From positions 1-44,655 of the forward strand of contig NZ_PYAK01000051.1 in the NCBI RefSeq assembly GCF_003264365.1: 44,655 nucleotides of DNA, in the 5' to 3' direction. The notes below the pieces were generated by a model, which ran no database searches, was not told the DNA's origin, and worked only from the letters and a program-made list of their open reading frames with translations. Below, one piece after another: positions 24,375 through 31,641 of the stretch; position 1 is the stretch's first letter, and the number at the start of each line of letters is the position of its first letter. Made by a program: the position numbers and the translations under genes. This stretch comes from Micromonospora noduli (GTDB lineage Bacteria > Actinomycetota > Actinomycetes > Mycobacteriales > Micromonosporaceae).

Positions 24375-25373
24375 GTGTCACATCCCGCCGGGCGCGTGCT
24401 GGCCCTGCTCGAACTGCTGCAGACCCGGCACCGGTCGACGGCCGCCGACCTCGCCGGTCACCTCGGTGTGGACGAGCGGACCGTGCGCCGGTACGCGACG
24501 ACGCTTGTCGAGCTGGGCATTCCCGTCACCGCCGACCGGGGCCGCTACGGCGGCTACCGGCTGCACTCCGGTTACAAGCTGCCGCCGCTGATGCTCACCG
24601 ACGACGAGGCGGTGGCGGTGCTGCTCGGCCTCGTCGTCGCCGAACGGGTCGGGCTCGCCACCGAGCAGCCCGCCACCGCCACCGCGCTGGCGAAGATCCG
24701 CCGGGTGCTGCCGGCGGCGCTCGCCGACCGGCTCGCCGCCGTCCAGGAGCACCTGGGCTTCACACTGCGTCGTCCGGAGTTGGAGCGCGGACCGGCGTCC
24801 GGCACCCTGCTCGCGCTGGCCTCGGCCACCCGGCACCGGCAGCGGGTGGCGCTGGACTACCGCTCCTGGCGGGGCGAGCAGTCGCACCGCGAGCTCGACC
24901 CGTACGGGCTGGTCTTCCACGCCGGCCGTTGGTATGTCACCGGCCACGACCACCGACGCGGGGAGATCCGCACCTTCCGACTGGACCGGATCGGTGCGGT
25001 GACGCCCGGCGCGGCGACGTTCACAGTGCCGGACGGCTTCGAGGCGGTGGCCTGGGTGACCCGGTCGCTGGCCGGCGTGCCGTATACGCACGAGGTGGAG
25101 GTGGTGCTGGAGACCGATCTGGTCGCCGCCCGCCGCCGCATCCCGCCCAGCGTGGCCGAGTTGACCGCCACCACCGACGGGGTGCTGCTGCGGGCCCGAG
25201 CGGAGAGTTTGCCCGGGATGGCGGCGCTGCTCGCCGGGCTGGGCTGCCCGTTCACTGTGCGGCATCCGGACGCGCTGCGCGCCGCGGTGGCCGAGCACGC
25301 CCGCCGGTTGGCGGACTGGGCCGCTCGGCCAGCAGGTGGACAGCCGCCCTCCCCGCGCCGCCCGCTGGACTAG
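24375..25373 (+). CDS. YafY-type HTH/WYL-domain transcriptional regulator
   Basis: 332 residues. An N-terminal winged helix-turn-helix (RVLALLELLQTRHRSTAADL, then DERTVRRYATTLVELGIPVT and the wing RGRYGGYRLHSGY) leads to a WYL domain (ALDYRSWRGEQSHRELDPYG, GRWYVTGHDHRRGEIRTFRL) and a C-terminal extension. WYL domains sense small ligands or nucleic acid. AAGGAG (24363-24368) is 6 nt before GTG 24375; the frame is open further upstream, but that part is a shadow of the opposite-strand gene. The divergent hydrolase gene is the likely target. Its TAG stop is part of the aroB -10-like element. Confidence 0.9.
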   Translation: MSHPAGRVLALLELLQTRHRSTAADLAGHLGVDERTVRRYATTLVELGIPVTADRGRYGGYRLHSGYKLPPLMLTDDEAVAVLLGLVVAERVGLATEQPATATALAKIRRVLPAALADRLAAVQEHLGFTLRRPELERGPASGTLLALASATRHRQRVALDYRSWRGEQSHRELDPYGLVFHAGRWYVTGHDHRRGEIRTFRLDRIGAVTPGAATFTVPDGFEAVAWVTRSLAGVPYTHEVEVVLETDLVAARRRIPPSVAELTATTDGVLLRARAESLPGMAALLAGLGCPFTVRHPDALRAAVAEHARRLADWAARPAGGQPPSPRRPLD

Positions 25374-25376
25374 GCT
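25371..25376 (+). promoter_or_regulatory. -10 element for a probably leaderless aroB transcript
   Basis: TAGGCT (TANNNT type) begins on the stop codon of the WYL gene and ends 7 nt before the aroB ATG. No ribosome site precedes the ATG, so transcription may start at or next to the A of ATG. Confidence 0.5.
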
Positions 25377-25383
25377 GCCGGCG

Positions 25384-26463
25384 ATGGACGAGGTGACCCG
25401 AATTCCGGTCGGCGGCGAGCGGCCGTACGACGTCTTGGTGGGACGCGACCTGCTGGGTGCGCTGCCTGGCCTGCTGCCCGGCGCGACCCGGGTGGCGGTG
25501 CTGCACGCGCCTCCGCTCAAGGCCCTCGCGGACGCGCTCGGCGAACGCCTGCGCGCGGCCGGCATCGAGCCACTGCCGATCGAGGTGCCCGACGCCGAGT
25601 CGGGCAAGCACATCGAGGTGGCCGCCTCCTGCTGGGACCGGCTCGGAGCGGCCGGCTTCACCCGTACCGACGCGGTGGTCGGGGTGGGCGGCGGCGCGGT
25701 GACCGACCTGGCCGGATTCGTCGCGGCCTGCTGGTTGCGGGGGGTGCGCTGGGTGCCGGTGGCGACCTCGCTGCTGGGCATGGTGGATGCCGCGGTGGGC
25801 GGCAAGACGGGCATCAACACGGCCGCCGGCAAGAACCTGGTGGGCGCGTTCCACCCGCCGGTCGGGGTGTTGGCCGACCTGGCCACTCTGGACAGCCTGC
25901 CCCCGGTCGACCTGGCGGCCGGGTTGGCCGAGGTCGTCAAGTGCGGGTTCATCGCCGACCCGACGATCCTGGATCTCATCGAGAACGACCCGGAGGCCGC
26001 CACCGACCCCCGTGGGCAGGTGAGCCGGGAGCTGATCGAGCGGGCCATCCGGGTCAAGGCCGACGTGGTCGCCGGCGACCTGCGCGAGTCGGGCCTGCGG
26101 GAGGTGCTCAACTACGGTCACACCCTGGCCCACGCCATCGAGCAGAACGAGGGCTACCGCTGGCGGCACGGCCACGCCGTCGCCGTCGGTCTGGTGTACG
26201 CGGCCACGCTGGCCCGGCTCGCCGGGCGGCTGGACGCGCCGACCGCCGACCGACACCGGGTCACGCTGAGCGCGCTGGGTCTGCCGGTGAGCTACCCGGC
26301 CGACGCCTGGCCGCAGCTGTTGGCCGCGATGCGGGTGGACAAGAAGACCCGGGGCAGTCTGCTGCGCTTCGTGGTGCTTGACGGGCTGGCCCACCCGGCG
26401 ATGTTGGAGGGCCCCGACGACGCGTTGCTGGAGGCCGCCTACCGGGAGGTGGCAACCCCGTGA
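25384..26463 (+). CDS. aroB: 3-dehydroquinate synthase
   Basis: NAD- and metal-dependent conversion of DAHP to 3-dehydroquinate; 359 residues. The NAD-binding GVGGGAVTDLAGFVAACWLRG, the substrate-binding GMVDAAVGGKTGIN, and the zinc-site blocks AEVVKCGFI and NYGHTLAHAIEQ are all intact. ATG 25384 gives the usual N-terminus (DEVTRIPVGGERPYDVLVG). The frame extends upstream into the WYL gene, but that is a shadow. The stop overlaps the aroQ GTG by 4 bp. A likely promoter lies directly upstream, which lets aroB be expressed despite the inserted gene pair. Confidence 0.97.
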   Translation: MDEVTRIPVGGERPYDVLVGRDLLGALPGLLPGATRVAVLHAPPLKALADALGERLRAAGIEPLPIEVPDAESGKHIEVAASCWDRLGAAGFTRTDAVVGVGGGAVTDLAGFVAACWLRGVRWVPVATSLLGMVDAAVGGKTGINTAAGKNLVGAFHPPVGVLADLATLDSLPPVDLAAGLAEVVKCGFIADPTILDLIENDPEAATDPRGQVSRELIERAIRVKADVVAGDLRESGLREVLNYGHTLAHAIEQNEGYRWRHGHAVAVGLVYAATLARLAGRLDAPTADRHRVTLSALGLPVSYPADAWPQLLAAMRVDKKTRGSLLRFVVLDGLAHPAMLEGPDDALLEAAYREVATP

Positions 26464-26885
26464 AGGTCTACGTCCTGAACGGGCCGAACCTGGGCCGGCT
26501 GGGCACCCGCGAGCCCGACGTGTACGGCGCGACCAGCTACGCGGACCTGGTGGCGCTCTGCGAGAGCACCGGTCGGGAGCTGGGGCTGGCGGTGACGGTC
26601 CGGCAGACCGACGCGGAGCACGAGCTGCTCGGCTGGCTGCACACGGCGGCCGACGAGGGCGCCGCGGTCGTGCTCAACCCCGCCGCCTGGTCGCACTACT
26701 CGTACGCGGTGCGGGACGCCTGCGCCATGCTGCGGGGGCCTTTGGTGGAGGTGCACATCTCCAACATCCACACCCGCGAGGAGTTCCGGCACCACTCGGT
26801 GGTCTCGGCGGTGGCGACCGGGGTGATCTGCGGTCTTGGCATCGACGGCTATCGTCTCGCCCTGCACCATCTGGCCACCCGCTGA
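26460..26885 (+). CDS. aroQ: 3-dehydroquinate dehydratase, type II
   Basis: Dehydrates 3-dehydroquinate; 141 residues, normal for the dodecameric type II enzyme. KVYVLNGPNLGRLGTREPDVYG carries the catalytic Arg and Tyr, VVLNPAAWSHYSYAVRDA the Asn and substrate loop, and VEVHISNIHTREEFRHHSV the catalytic His. The GTG overlaps the aroB stop. In many actinobacteria a peptidase gene follows before efp; here efp follows after 98 bp. Confidence 0.96.
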   Translation: MKVYVLNGPNLGRLGTREPDVYGATSYADLVALCESTGRELGLAVTVRQTDAEHELLGWLHTAADEGAAVVLNPAAWSHYSYAVRDACAMLRGPLVEVHISNIHTREEFRHHSVVSAVATGVICGLGIDGYRLALHHLATR

Positions 26886-26939
26886 CGGCCCACCGACTGG
26901 GCGCTCCGAACGGGGGGCCGTCCGATTCGACGCAGCTTG

Positions 26940-26945
26940 TAGACT
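26940..26945 (+). promoter_or_regulatory. -10 element upstream of efp
   Basis: TAGACT lies 38 nt before the efp ATG, in an AT-richer part of the 98-bp aroQ-efp gap. No convincing -35 hexamer is seen. AAGGCAGGA near the ATG is the ribosome site. Confidence 0.4.
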
Positions 26946-26983
26946 TGCCAGGTCTGTCCGCCAATTGATGATCAAGGCAGGAA

Positions 26984-27541
26984 ATGGCCTCCACCAACGA
27001 CCTCAAAAACGGCCTGGTACTCAACCTGGACGGCGAGCTCTGGGCCGTCGTCGAGTTCCAGCACGTCAAGCCCGGTAAGGGTGGTGCCTTCGTGCGCACC
27101 ACGCTGAAGAACGTGCTGTCCGGGAAGGTGGTCGACAAGACCTTCAACGCGGGCACCAAGGTCGAAACCGCGACCGTTGACAAGCGCACGATGCAGTACC
27201 TGTACGCCGACGGTGAGGACTTCGTCTTCATGGATCTGGAGACCTTCGACCAGATCACCGTGCCCGGTGGCACCGTCGGTGAGGCAGCCAACTACCTGCT
27301 GCCCGAGGCGGAGGCGACCGTCGCCCAGCACGAGGGTGTGCCGCTCTACATCGAGCTGCCCACCAGCGTCGTGCTGGAGGTCACCTACACCGAGCCGGGC
27401 CTGCAGGGCGATCGTTCGACCGGCGGCACCAAGCCGGCGACCGTGGAGACCGGCGCCACCGTGCCGGTTCCGCTGTTCATCACCACCGGCGAGAAGATCA
27501 AGGTCGACACCCGCGACGGCCGTTACCTCGGCCGCGCCTGA
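26984..27541 (+). CDS. efp: Translation elongation factor P
   Basis: Relieves ribosome stalling at polyproline; 185 residues with the KOW-like N-terminal domain and two OB domains. The loop that carries the modified residue in other bacteria reads VKPGKGGAFVRTT, with the Lys at position 32. TGEKIKVDTRDGRYLGRA closes domain III. Actinobacterial EF-P is often thought to work without the known lysylation or rhamnosylation; no modifying gene is in the window. The stop overlaps the nusB ATG by one base. Confidence 0.97.
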   Translation: MASTNDLKNGLVLNLDGELWAVVEFQHVKPGKGGAFVRTTLKNVLSGKVVDKTFNAGTKVETATVDKRTMQYLYADGEDFVFMDLETFDQITVPGGTVGEAANYLLPEAEATVAQHEGVPLYIELPTSVVLEVTYTEPGLQGDRSTGGTKPATVETGATVPVPLFITTGEKIKVDTRDGRYLGRA

Positions 27542-27975
27542 TGGCTGAGGGTTCCAAGCAGCAGATGCCGGCGCGCCGCAAGGCGCGCAAGCGGGCGCTG
27601 GATGTCCTTTACGAGGCCGACCTGCGGGACAAGCCTCCGGTGGAGGTACTCGCCGGCTACGTGCAGCGGATCGAGCAGCCCCGACCGGAGCATCTCGGCT
27701 ACGCGGTGGGCCTGGTCGAGGGGGTTGCCGAGTACCTCGACCGGATCGACGAGCTGATCGCCAGCTACGCCGAGGGTTGGACGCTGGAGCGGATGCCGGT
27801 CGTCGACCGTAATCTGGCCCGGATCGCCGTCTACGAGTTGCTCTACGTCGACGAGATCGACGACGCGGTGGCGATCAGCGAGGCCGTGGAGCTGGCTCGG
27901 CAGATGTCTACCGACGATTCGCCGCGCTTCCTCAACGGGGTGCTCGGCCGGATCGCCGAGTACGCCACCCGCTGA
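27541..27975 (+). CDS. nusB: Transcription antitermination factor NusB
   Basis: 144-residue all-helical protein that binds boxA RNA with NusE/S10 during rRNA transcription. RKARKRALDVLYEADLR is the Arg-rich RNA-binding start, and VVDRNLARIAVYELLY with DSPRFLNGVLGRIAE are the family's C-terminal blocks. The ATG overlaps the efp stop, so efp and nusB share a transcript. A perfect 17-bp hairpin ends it. Confidence 0.96.
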   Translation: MAEGSKQQMPARRKARKRALDVLYEADLRDKPPVEVLAGYVQRIEQPRPEHLGYAVGLVEGVAEYLDRIDELIASYAEGWTLERMPVVDRNLARIAVYELLYVDEIDDAVAISEAVELARQMSTDDSPRFLNGVLGRIAEYATR

Positions 27976-27998
27976 GCGTCCGCACCAACACCGCAGAT

Positions 27999-28036
27999 CC
28001 GAAAGGGCCCGTGCCAGTCGGCACGGGCCCTTTCGG
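27999..28036. terminator. Strong hairpin between convergent nusB and bldD
   Basis: 27999-28015 and 28020-28036 are exact complements (17 bp) around an AGTC loop. The stem contains GAAAGGGCCC and its complement. It follows nusB by 23 nt and lies 47 nt beyond the bldD stop on the other strand, so it can end both transcripts. Confidence 0.85.
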
Positions 28037-28087
28037 TGAAGCGGCAGATCAGGTGAAGCGGCAGATCAGGTGAAGCGGCAGATCAGG
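28037..28087. repeat. Three tandem 17-bp repeats covering the bldD stop codon
   Basis: TGAAGCGGCAGATCAGG occurs three times without a mismatch at 28037-28053, 28054-28070 and 28071-28087. The third copy contains the bldD stop codon (28083-28085, minus strand); the other two fill the space up to the nusB terminator. The unit is not a multiple of three, so it arose outside coding constraint. Confidence 0.9.
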
Positions 28088-28571
28088 AGGCGAAGAACGC
28101 CCGGGGGTCGGCCACCAGCACGCCGTGCTCGGTGAGCCGCTCGATCAGGCCCGACGGTGAGGCGTCGTAGACGATCGCGAGCGCCCGCAGGTCGTCGGCG
28201 CGGATGGAGAGCACCCGGCCGTTGTAGTCGCCGCGCTGCTGCTGGATGGCGCGGGCGTAGCGGGCGACGTAGGCCAGGTCCTCGGAGGCCTCGTCGTAGA
28301 GCCGCTCCAGGTCCAGGACAATCTTGCTGGTGGGCTCGTGACGGACGCCACTGCCGTCAGGCAGCAGCTCCGAGACGGGTACGCGGTAGAACTCGGCCAA
28401 CTCGGCCAGACGGGACACCGTCACGGCCCGGTCGCCACGCTCGTACGAGCCGACCACCACGGCCTTCCACCGCCCGTTCGACTTCTCCTCCACACCCTGC
28501 AGGGACAGACCCTGCTGCTGGCGGATGGAGCGCAGGCGGGCGCCCAGAGACTTGGCGTATTCAGAGGGCAT
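28083..28571 (-). CDS. bldD: Developmental regulator BldD
   Basis: 162 residues. The N-terminal XRE-type helix-turn-helix (LGARLRSIRQQQGLSLQGVEE, then VVGSYERGDRAVTVSRLAEL) binds DNA. The C-terminal domain has the complete c-di-GMP signature RxD-x8-RxxD: R113-G-D115, eight residues, then R124-A-D-D127. In Streptomyces a c-di-GMP tetramer dimerises BldD through this motif, and BldD then represses sporulation genes. The gene is at its usual place between nusB and pyrR, on the opposite strand. A promoter with good spacing lies upstream at 28625-28653. Confidence 0.96.
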   Translation of the reverse strand: MPSEYAKSLGARLRSIRQQQGLSLQGVEEKSNGRWKAVVVGSYERGDRAVTVSRLAELAEFYRVPVSELLPDGSGVRHEPTSKIVLDLERLYDEASEDLAYVARYARAIQQQRGDYNGRVLSIRADDLRALAIVYDASPSGLIERLTEHGVLVADPRAFFAS

Positions 28572-28624
28572 TCGGACACTCCCAGTGCTGCTCGGGGTTC
28601 TCCCGTCGATCGCTACGGAGCGTG

Positions 28625-28653
28625 ACGGTACGGGGAATGCGACACGTGGTCAA
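28625..28653 (-). promoter_or_regulatory. Sigma-70-type promoter of bldD
   Basis: On the minus strand TTGACC (28653-28648), a 17-bp spacer and TACCGT (28630-28625) match a principal-sigma promoter. The start site would be about 45-50 nt upstream of the bldD ATG. Confidence 0.6.
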
Positions 28654-28754
28654 GTGGTCGTGCCCCTACCGTTGCGGAGCGTCCGGGGAGTTTTCTCCTT
28701 TTCCGGTGCCTGACCCGGTGGTCAGCGGCCGCCGTCCATCACCCCGGTGACCAC

Positions 28755-28763
28755 TGGTAACGT
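28755..28763 (+). promoter_or_regulatory. Extended -10 promoter of the pyr operon
   Basis: TGGTAACGT fits TGn-TANNNT. The start site would be near 28770, giving a leader of about 90 nt that contains the PyrR element. Just upstream, TCACC-CC-GGTGA (28739-28750) is a perfect palindrome and CTGACC/GGTCAG (28710-28715, 28720-28725) a second inverted repeat; either could be an operator. Confidence 0.45.
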
Positions 28764-28817
28764 GGCGGAAGCCCCGGCCCAGGTCCGCTGAGCGGTCCGG
28801 CCGGAGGTGCCCGACAT

Positions 28818-28853
28818 CCTTTAACGACCCGTCCCGTGAGGCGGGGAAGGAGG
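28818..28853 (+). promoter_or_regulatory. PyrR-binding leader RNA element overlapping the pyrR ribosome site
   Basis: CCTTTAA (28818-28824), then GTCCCGTGAGGC and GGGGAAGG, matches the PyrR binding loop known from Bacillus and mycobacterial pyr leaders, including the GNGAGG loop. CCCG/CGGG (28833-28836, 28842-28845) form the upper stem and CCTT/AAGG the lower. The ribosome site AAGGAGG (28847-28853) is the 3' side of the lower stem, so PyrR with UMP would block translation rather than end transcription. Confidence 0.75.
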
Positions 28854-28859
28854 TCCGCC

Positions 28860-29444
28860 GTGGCATACCCACCGGCTGCCCGCTCGTCGCCACCGCAACA
28901 ACCCTCGGTGAAGGTGATCCTCGCCAGCGCCGACGTGCAGCGCGTGGTCGACCGCATCGCCCACCAGATCCTGGAGAAGACCCAGGGCGCCGCCAACACG
29001 GTGCTGCTGGGGATTCCCACCCGGGGCACCCCCCTCGCCCGGCGGCTCGCCGACCGGATCAGCACCTTCGAGGACGTAGCCGTTCCGGTCGGTGTGCTCG
29101 ACATCACCCTGTACCGCGACGACCTCCGTCGGCACGCCACCCGCGCGGTGGGTCCGACCGAGCTGCCTCCCGGCGGGATCGACGGCAAACGGGTCATCCT
29201 GGTCGACGACGTGCTCTTCTCCGGCCGCACCGTCCGGGCCGCGCTCGACGCGCTCAACGACGTGGGCCGCCCGGCCTCGGTGCAGCTCGCCGTCCTGGTC
29301 GACCGGGGCCACCGGGAGTTGCCGATCCGCGCCGACTACGTCGGCAAGAACATCCCGACCTCGCTCGCCGAGAGCGTCAAGGTGACGCTCGCCGAGATCG
29401 ACGGGACGGACGAGGTCAAGCTCTACGGGGGACCTGCCTCATGA
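28860..29444 (+). CDS. pyrR: Pyrimidine operon regulator PyrR / uracil phosphoribosyltransferase
   Basis: 194 residues of the PRTase fold. The PRPP loop is VILVDDVLFSGRT at 112-124, and DITLYRDDL and VDRGHRELPIRADYVGKN are typical PyrR blocks. PyrR binds UMP and the pyr leader RNA, and often has weak UPRTase activity. GTG 28860 sits 6 nt after AAGGAGG; the frame is open to 28836, but that part is leader RNA. The leader element just upstream fits autoregulation. The stop overlaps the pyrB ATG (ATGA). It is the first gene of the operon. Confidence 0.96.
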   Translation: MAYPPAARSSPPQQPSVKVILASADVQRVVDRIAHQILEKTQGAANTVLLGIPTRGTPLARRLADRISTFEDVAVPVGVLDITLYRDDLRRHATRAVGPTELPPGGIDGKRVILVDDVLFSGRTVRAALDALNDVGRPASVQLAVLVDRGHRELPIRADYVGKNIPTSLAESVKVTLAEIDGTDEVKLYGGPAS

Positions 29445-30367
29445 TCAAGCATCTGCTCTCCGGCGGGGACCTGGACGCCGACACCGCCACCGAGATCCTG
29501 GACACCGCCGCCGAGATGGCCACCGTCGCCGGCCGGGAGATCAAGAAGCTTCCCGCGCTGCGCGGACGGACCGTGGTGAACCTCTTCTACGAGGACTCCA
29601 CGCGTACCCGGATCTCCTTCGAGGCGGCGGCGAAGCGGCTCAGCGCCGACGTGATCAACTTTTCCGCGAAGGGGTCCAGCGTCACCAAGGGTGAGAGCCT
29701 GAAGGACACCGCGTTGACCCTGCAGGCCATGGGCGCGGACGCCGTGGTCATCCGACACCCCGCCTCCGGCGCGCCGCACCGCCTGGCCAACTGGGTGGAC
29801 GGGTCGGTGGTCAACGCCGGCGACGGCACCCACGAGCACCCCACCCAGGCGCTGCTGGACGCGTACACCATGCGGGCCCGGCTGGGCCGGCTCGCCGGCC
29901 TGTCGGTAGCGGTGGTCGGGGACGTGCTGCACTCCCGGGTGGCCCGCTCCAACGTGCTGCTGCTCTCCACCCTCGGCGCCAAGGTCACCCTGGTCGGCCC
30001 GCCGACCCTCATCCCGGTCGACATCGCGGGTGCCCTCGCGCCCGGCACCGACGTCTCCTACGACCTCGACTCCGTCCTGCCGAACGTGGACGTGGTGATG
30101 ATGCTGCGCGTGCAGCGGGAGCGGATGAACGACTCCTACTTCCCCTCCGCGCGCGAGTACGCCCGCCGCTACGGGCTGGACGGGCCGCGGATGCGCCGGC
30201 TGCCCGAGCACGCGATCGTCATGCACCCCGGCCCGATGAACCGGGGGATGGAGATCACCCCCGAGGTCGCCGACTCACCCCGCTCCACCATCGTCGAACA
30301 GGTCACCAACGGGGTCTCCGTGCGGATGGCTGTCCTTTACCTGCTGCTCGGAGGGAACAACCGGTGA
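29441..30367 (+). CDS. pyrB: Aspartate carbamoyltransferase, catalytic subunit
   Basis: Condenses carbamoyl phosphate with aspartate, the committed step of pyrimidine synthesis; 308 residues. The carbamoyl-phosphate motif STRTR is at 53-57, with KGSSVTKGESLKDTA for the Lys loop and VIRHPASGAPH downstream. HPGPMNRG near the C-terminus is the usual ending block. No pyrI regulatory gene is present, as expected outside enterobacteria. Coupled to pyrR upstream and to pyrC downstream (GTGA overlap). Confidence 0.97.
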   Translation: MIKHLLSGGDLDADTATEILDTAAEMATVAGREIKKLPALRGRTVVNLFYEDSTRTRISFEAAAKRLSADVINFSAKGSSVTKGESLKDTALTLQAMGADAVVIRHPASGAPHRLANWVDGSVVNAGDGTHEHPTQALLDAYTMRARLGRLAGLSVAVVGDVLHSRVARSNVLLLSTLGAKVTLVGPPTLIPVDIAGALAPGTDVSYDLDSVLPNVDVVMMLRVQRERMNDSYFPSAREYARRYGLDGPRMRRLPEHAIVMHPGPMNRGMEITPEVADSPRSTIVEQVTNGVSVRMAVLYLLLGGNNR

Positions 30368-31641
30368 CCGCGTACCTGATCACCAGCGTGAGTGTCGTCG
30401 GCGCGGCGCCGACCGACCTGCTGATCCGCGACGGCGTGATCGCCGAGGTCGGTCCCGGCCTGACCGCGCCGGACGCCACAGTCGTCGACGGCACCGGCCT
30501 GGTCGCCCTGCCCGGCCTCGTCGATCTGCACACCCACCTGCGTGAGCCCGGTCGGGAGGACGCCGAGACCGTCGAGTCCGGTTCCCGGGCGGCGGCGCTG
30601 GGCGGCTACACGGCGGTCTGCGCGATGGCCAACACCTCCCCGGTGGCGGACACCGCCGGTGTGGTCGAGCAGGTCTGGCGGCTCGGCCGCGAGGCAGCCC
30701 TGGTCGACGTGCAGCCGATCGGCGCGGTCACCGTCGGGCTGGCCGGCGAGCGGCTGGCCGAGCTGGGCGCGATGGCCGACTCGGCGGCCCGGGTGCGGAT
30801 CTTCTCCGACGACGGGCACTGCGTCGCCGACCCGAAGTTGATGCGCCGAGCCCTGGAGTACGTCAAGGCGTTCGACGGGATCATCGCCCAGCACGCCGAG
30901 GAGCCCCGGCTCACCGAGGGCGCCCAGATGCACGAGGGTGAGGTCTCCACCCGGCTCGGCCTGATCGGCTGGCCGGCGGTCGCCGAGGAGGCGATCATCG
31001 CCCGGGACGTGCTGCTCGCCGAGCACGTGGGCAGCCGACTGCACGTCTGCCACGTCTCCACCGCTGGCAGCGTCGAGGTGCTGCGCCAGGCAAAGGCCCG
31101 CGGCGTACGCGTGACCGCCGAGGTGACCCCGCACCACCTGCTGCTCACCGACGAACGGGCGGAAACCTACGACCCGGTCTACAAGGTGAACCCGCCGCTG
31201 CGCACCGCCGCGGACATCGCCGCGCTGCGTGCCGCCCTCGCCGACGGGGTGATCGACGTGATCGCCACCGACCACGCCCCGCACGCGGTGGAGGACAAGG
31301 AGTGCGAGTGGGCGTACGCCCGACCGGGGATGCTCGGTCTGGAGACGGCCCTCTCCATCGCGCTGGACGTGCTCGGCCCCGAGTGGGACCTGATCGCCGA
31401 GCGGATGTCGCGCACCCCCGCACGGATCGCCGGCCTCACCGGGCACGGCGTCGACCCCGCGCCGGGTGTGCCGGCCAACCTGACCCTGATCGACCCGGCC
31501 GCCCACCGCACCATCGAGCCGGCGGAGCTGGCCAGTCGCAGTCGCAACACTCCGTACGCCCGCATGACGCTGCCAGGTCGCATCGTGGCGACCTTCCTGC
31601 GTGGCGAGCCGACGGTCCTGGACGGAAAGGCTGTCAAGTAA
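30364..31641 (+). CDS. pyrC: Dihydroorotase
   Basis: Zinc enzyme closing carbamoyl aspartate to dihydroorotate; 425 residues, the longer type I form. LVDLHTHLREPG supplies H56 and H58, with downstream metal ligands in IIAQHAEEP and LHVCHVST and the catalytic Asp in IATDHAPH. The start overlaps the pyrB stop, and its TAA shares a base with the carA ATG, so the operon is tightly packed. The small membrane gene found between pyrC and carA in Streptomyces is absent. Confidence 0.97.
   Translation: MTAYLITSVSVVGAAPTDLLIRDGVIAEVGPGLTAPDATVVDGTGLVALPGLVDLHTHLREPGREDAETVESGSRAAALGGYTAVCAMANTSPVADTAGVVEQVWRLGREAALVDVQPIGAVTVGLAGERLAELGAMADSAARVRIFSDDGHCVADPKLMRRALEYVKAFDGIIAQHAEEPRLTEGAQMHEGEVSTRLGLIGWPAVAEEAIIARDVLLAEHVGSRLHVCHVSTAGSVEVLRQAKARGVRVTAEVTPHHLLLTDERAETYDPVYKVNPPLRTAADIAALRAALADGVIDVIATDHAPHAVEDKECEWAYARPGMLGLETALSIALDVLGPEWDLIAERMSRTPARIAGLTGHGVDPAPGVPANLTLIDPAAHRTIEPAELASRSRNTPYARMTLPGRIVATFLRGEPTVLDGKAVK

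Noticed and set aside
27999..28087. CRISPR array
   Set aside because: The 17-bp units are directly adjacent with no spacers and there are no cas genes.
28739..28750. TCACC-CC-GGTGA palindrome as a BldD box
   Set aside because: The half-sites face the opposite way from the AGTGA-N-TCACC consensus, so I list it only as a possible operator.
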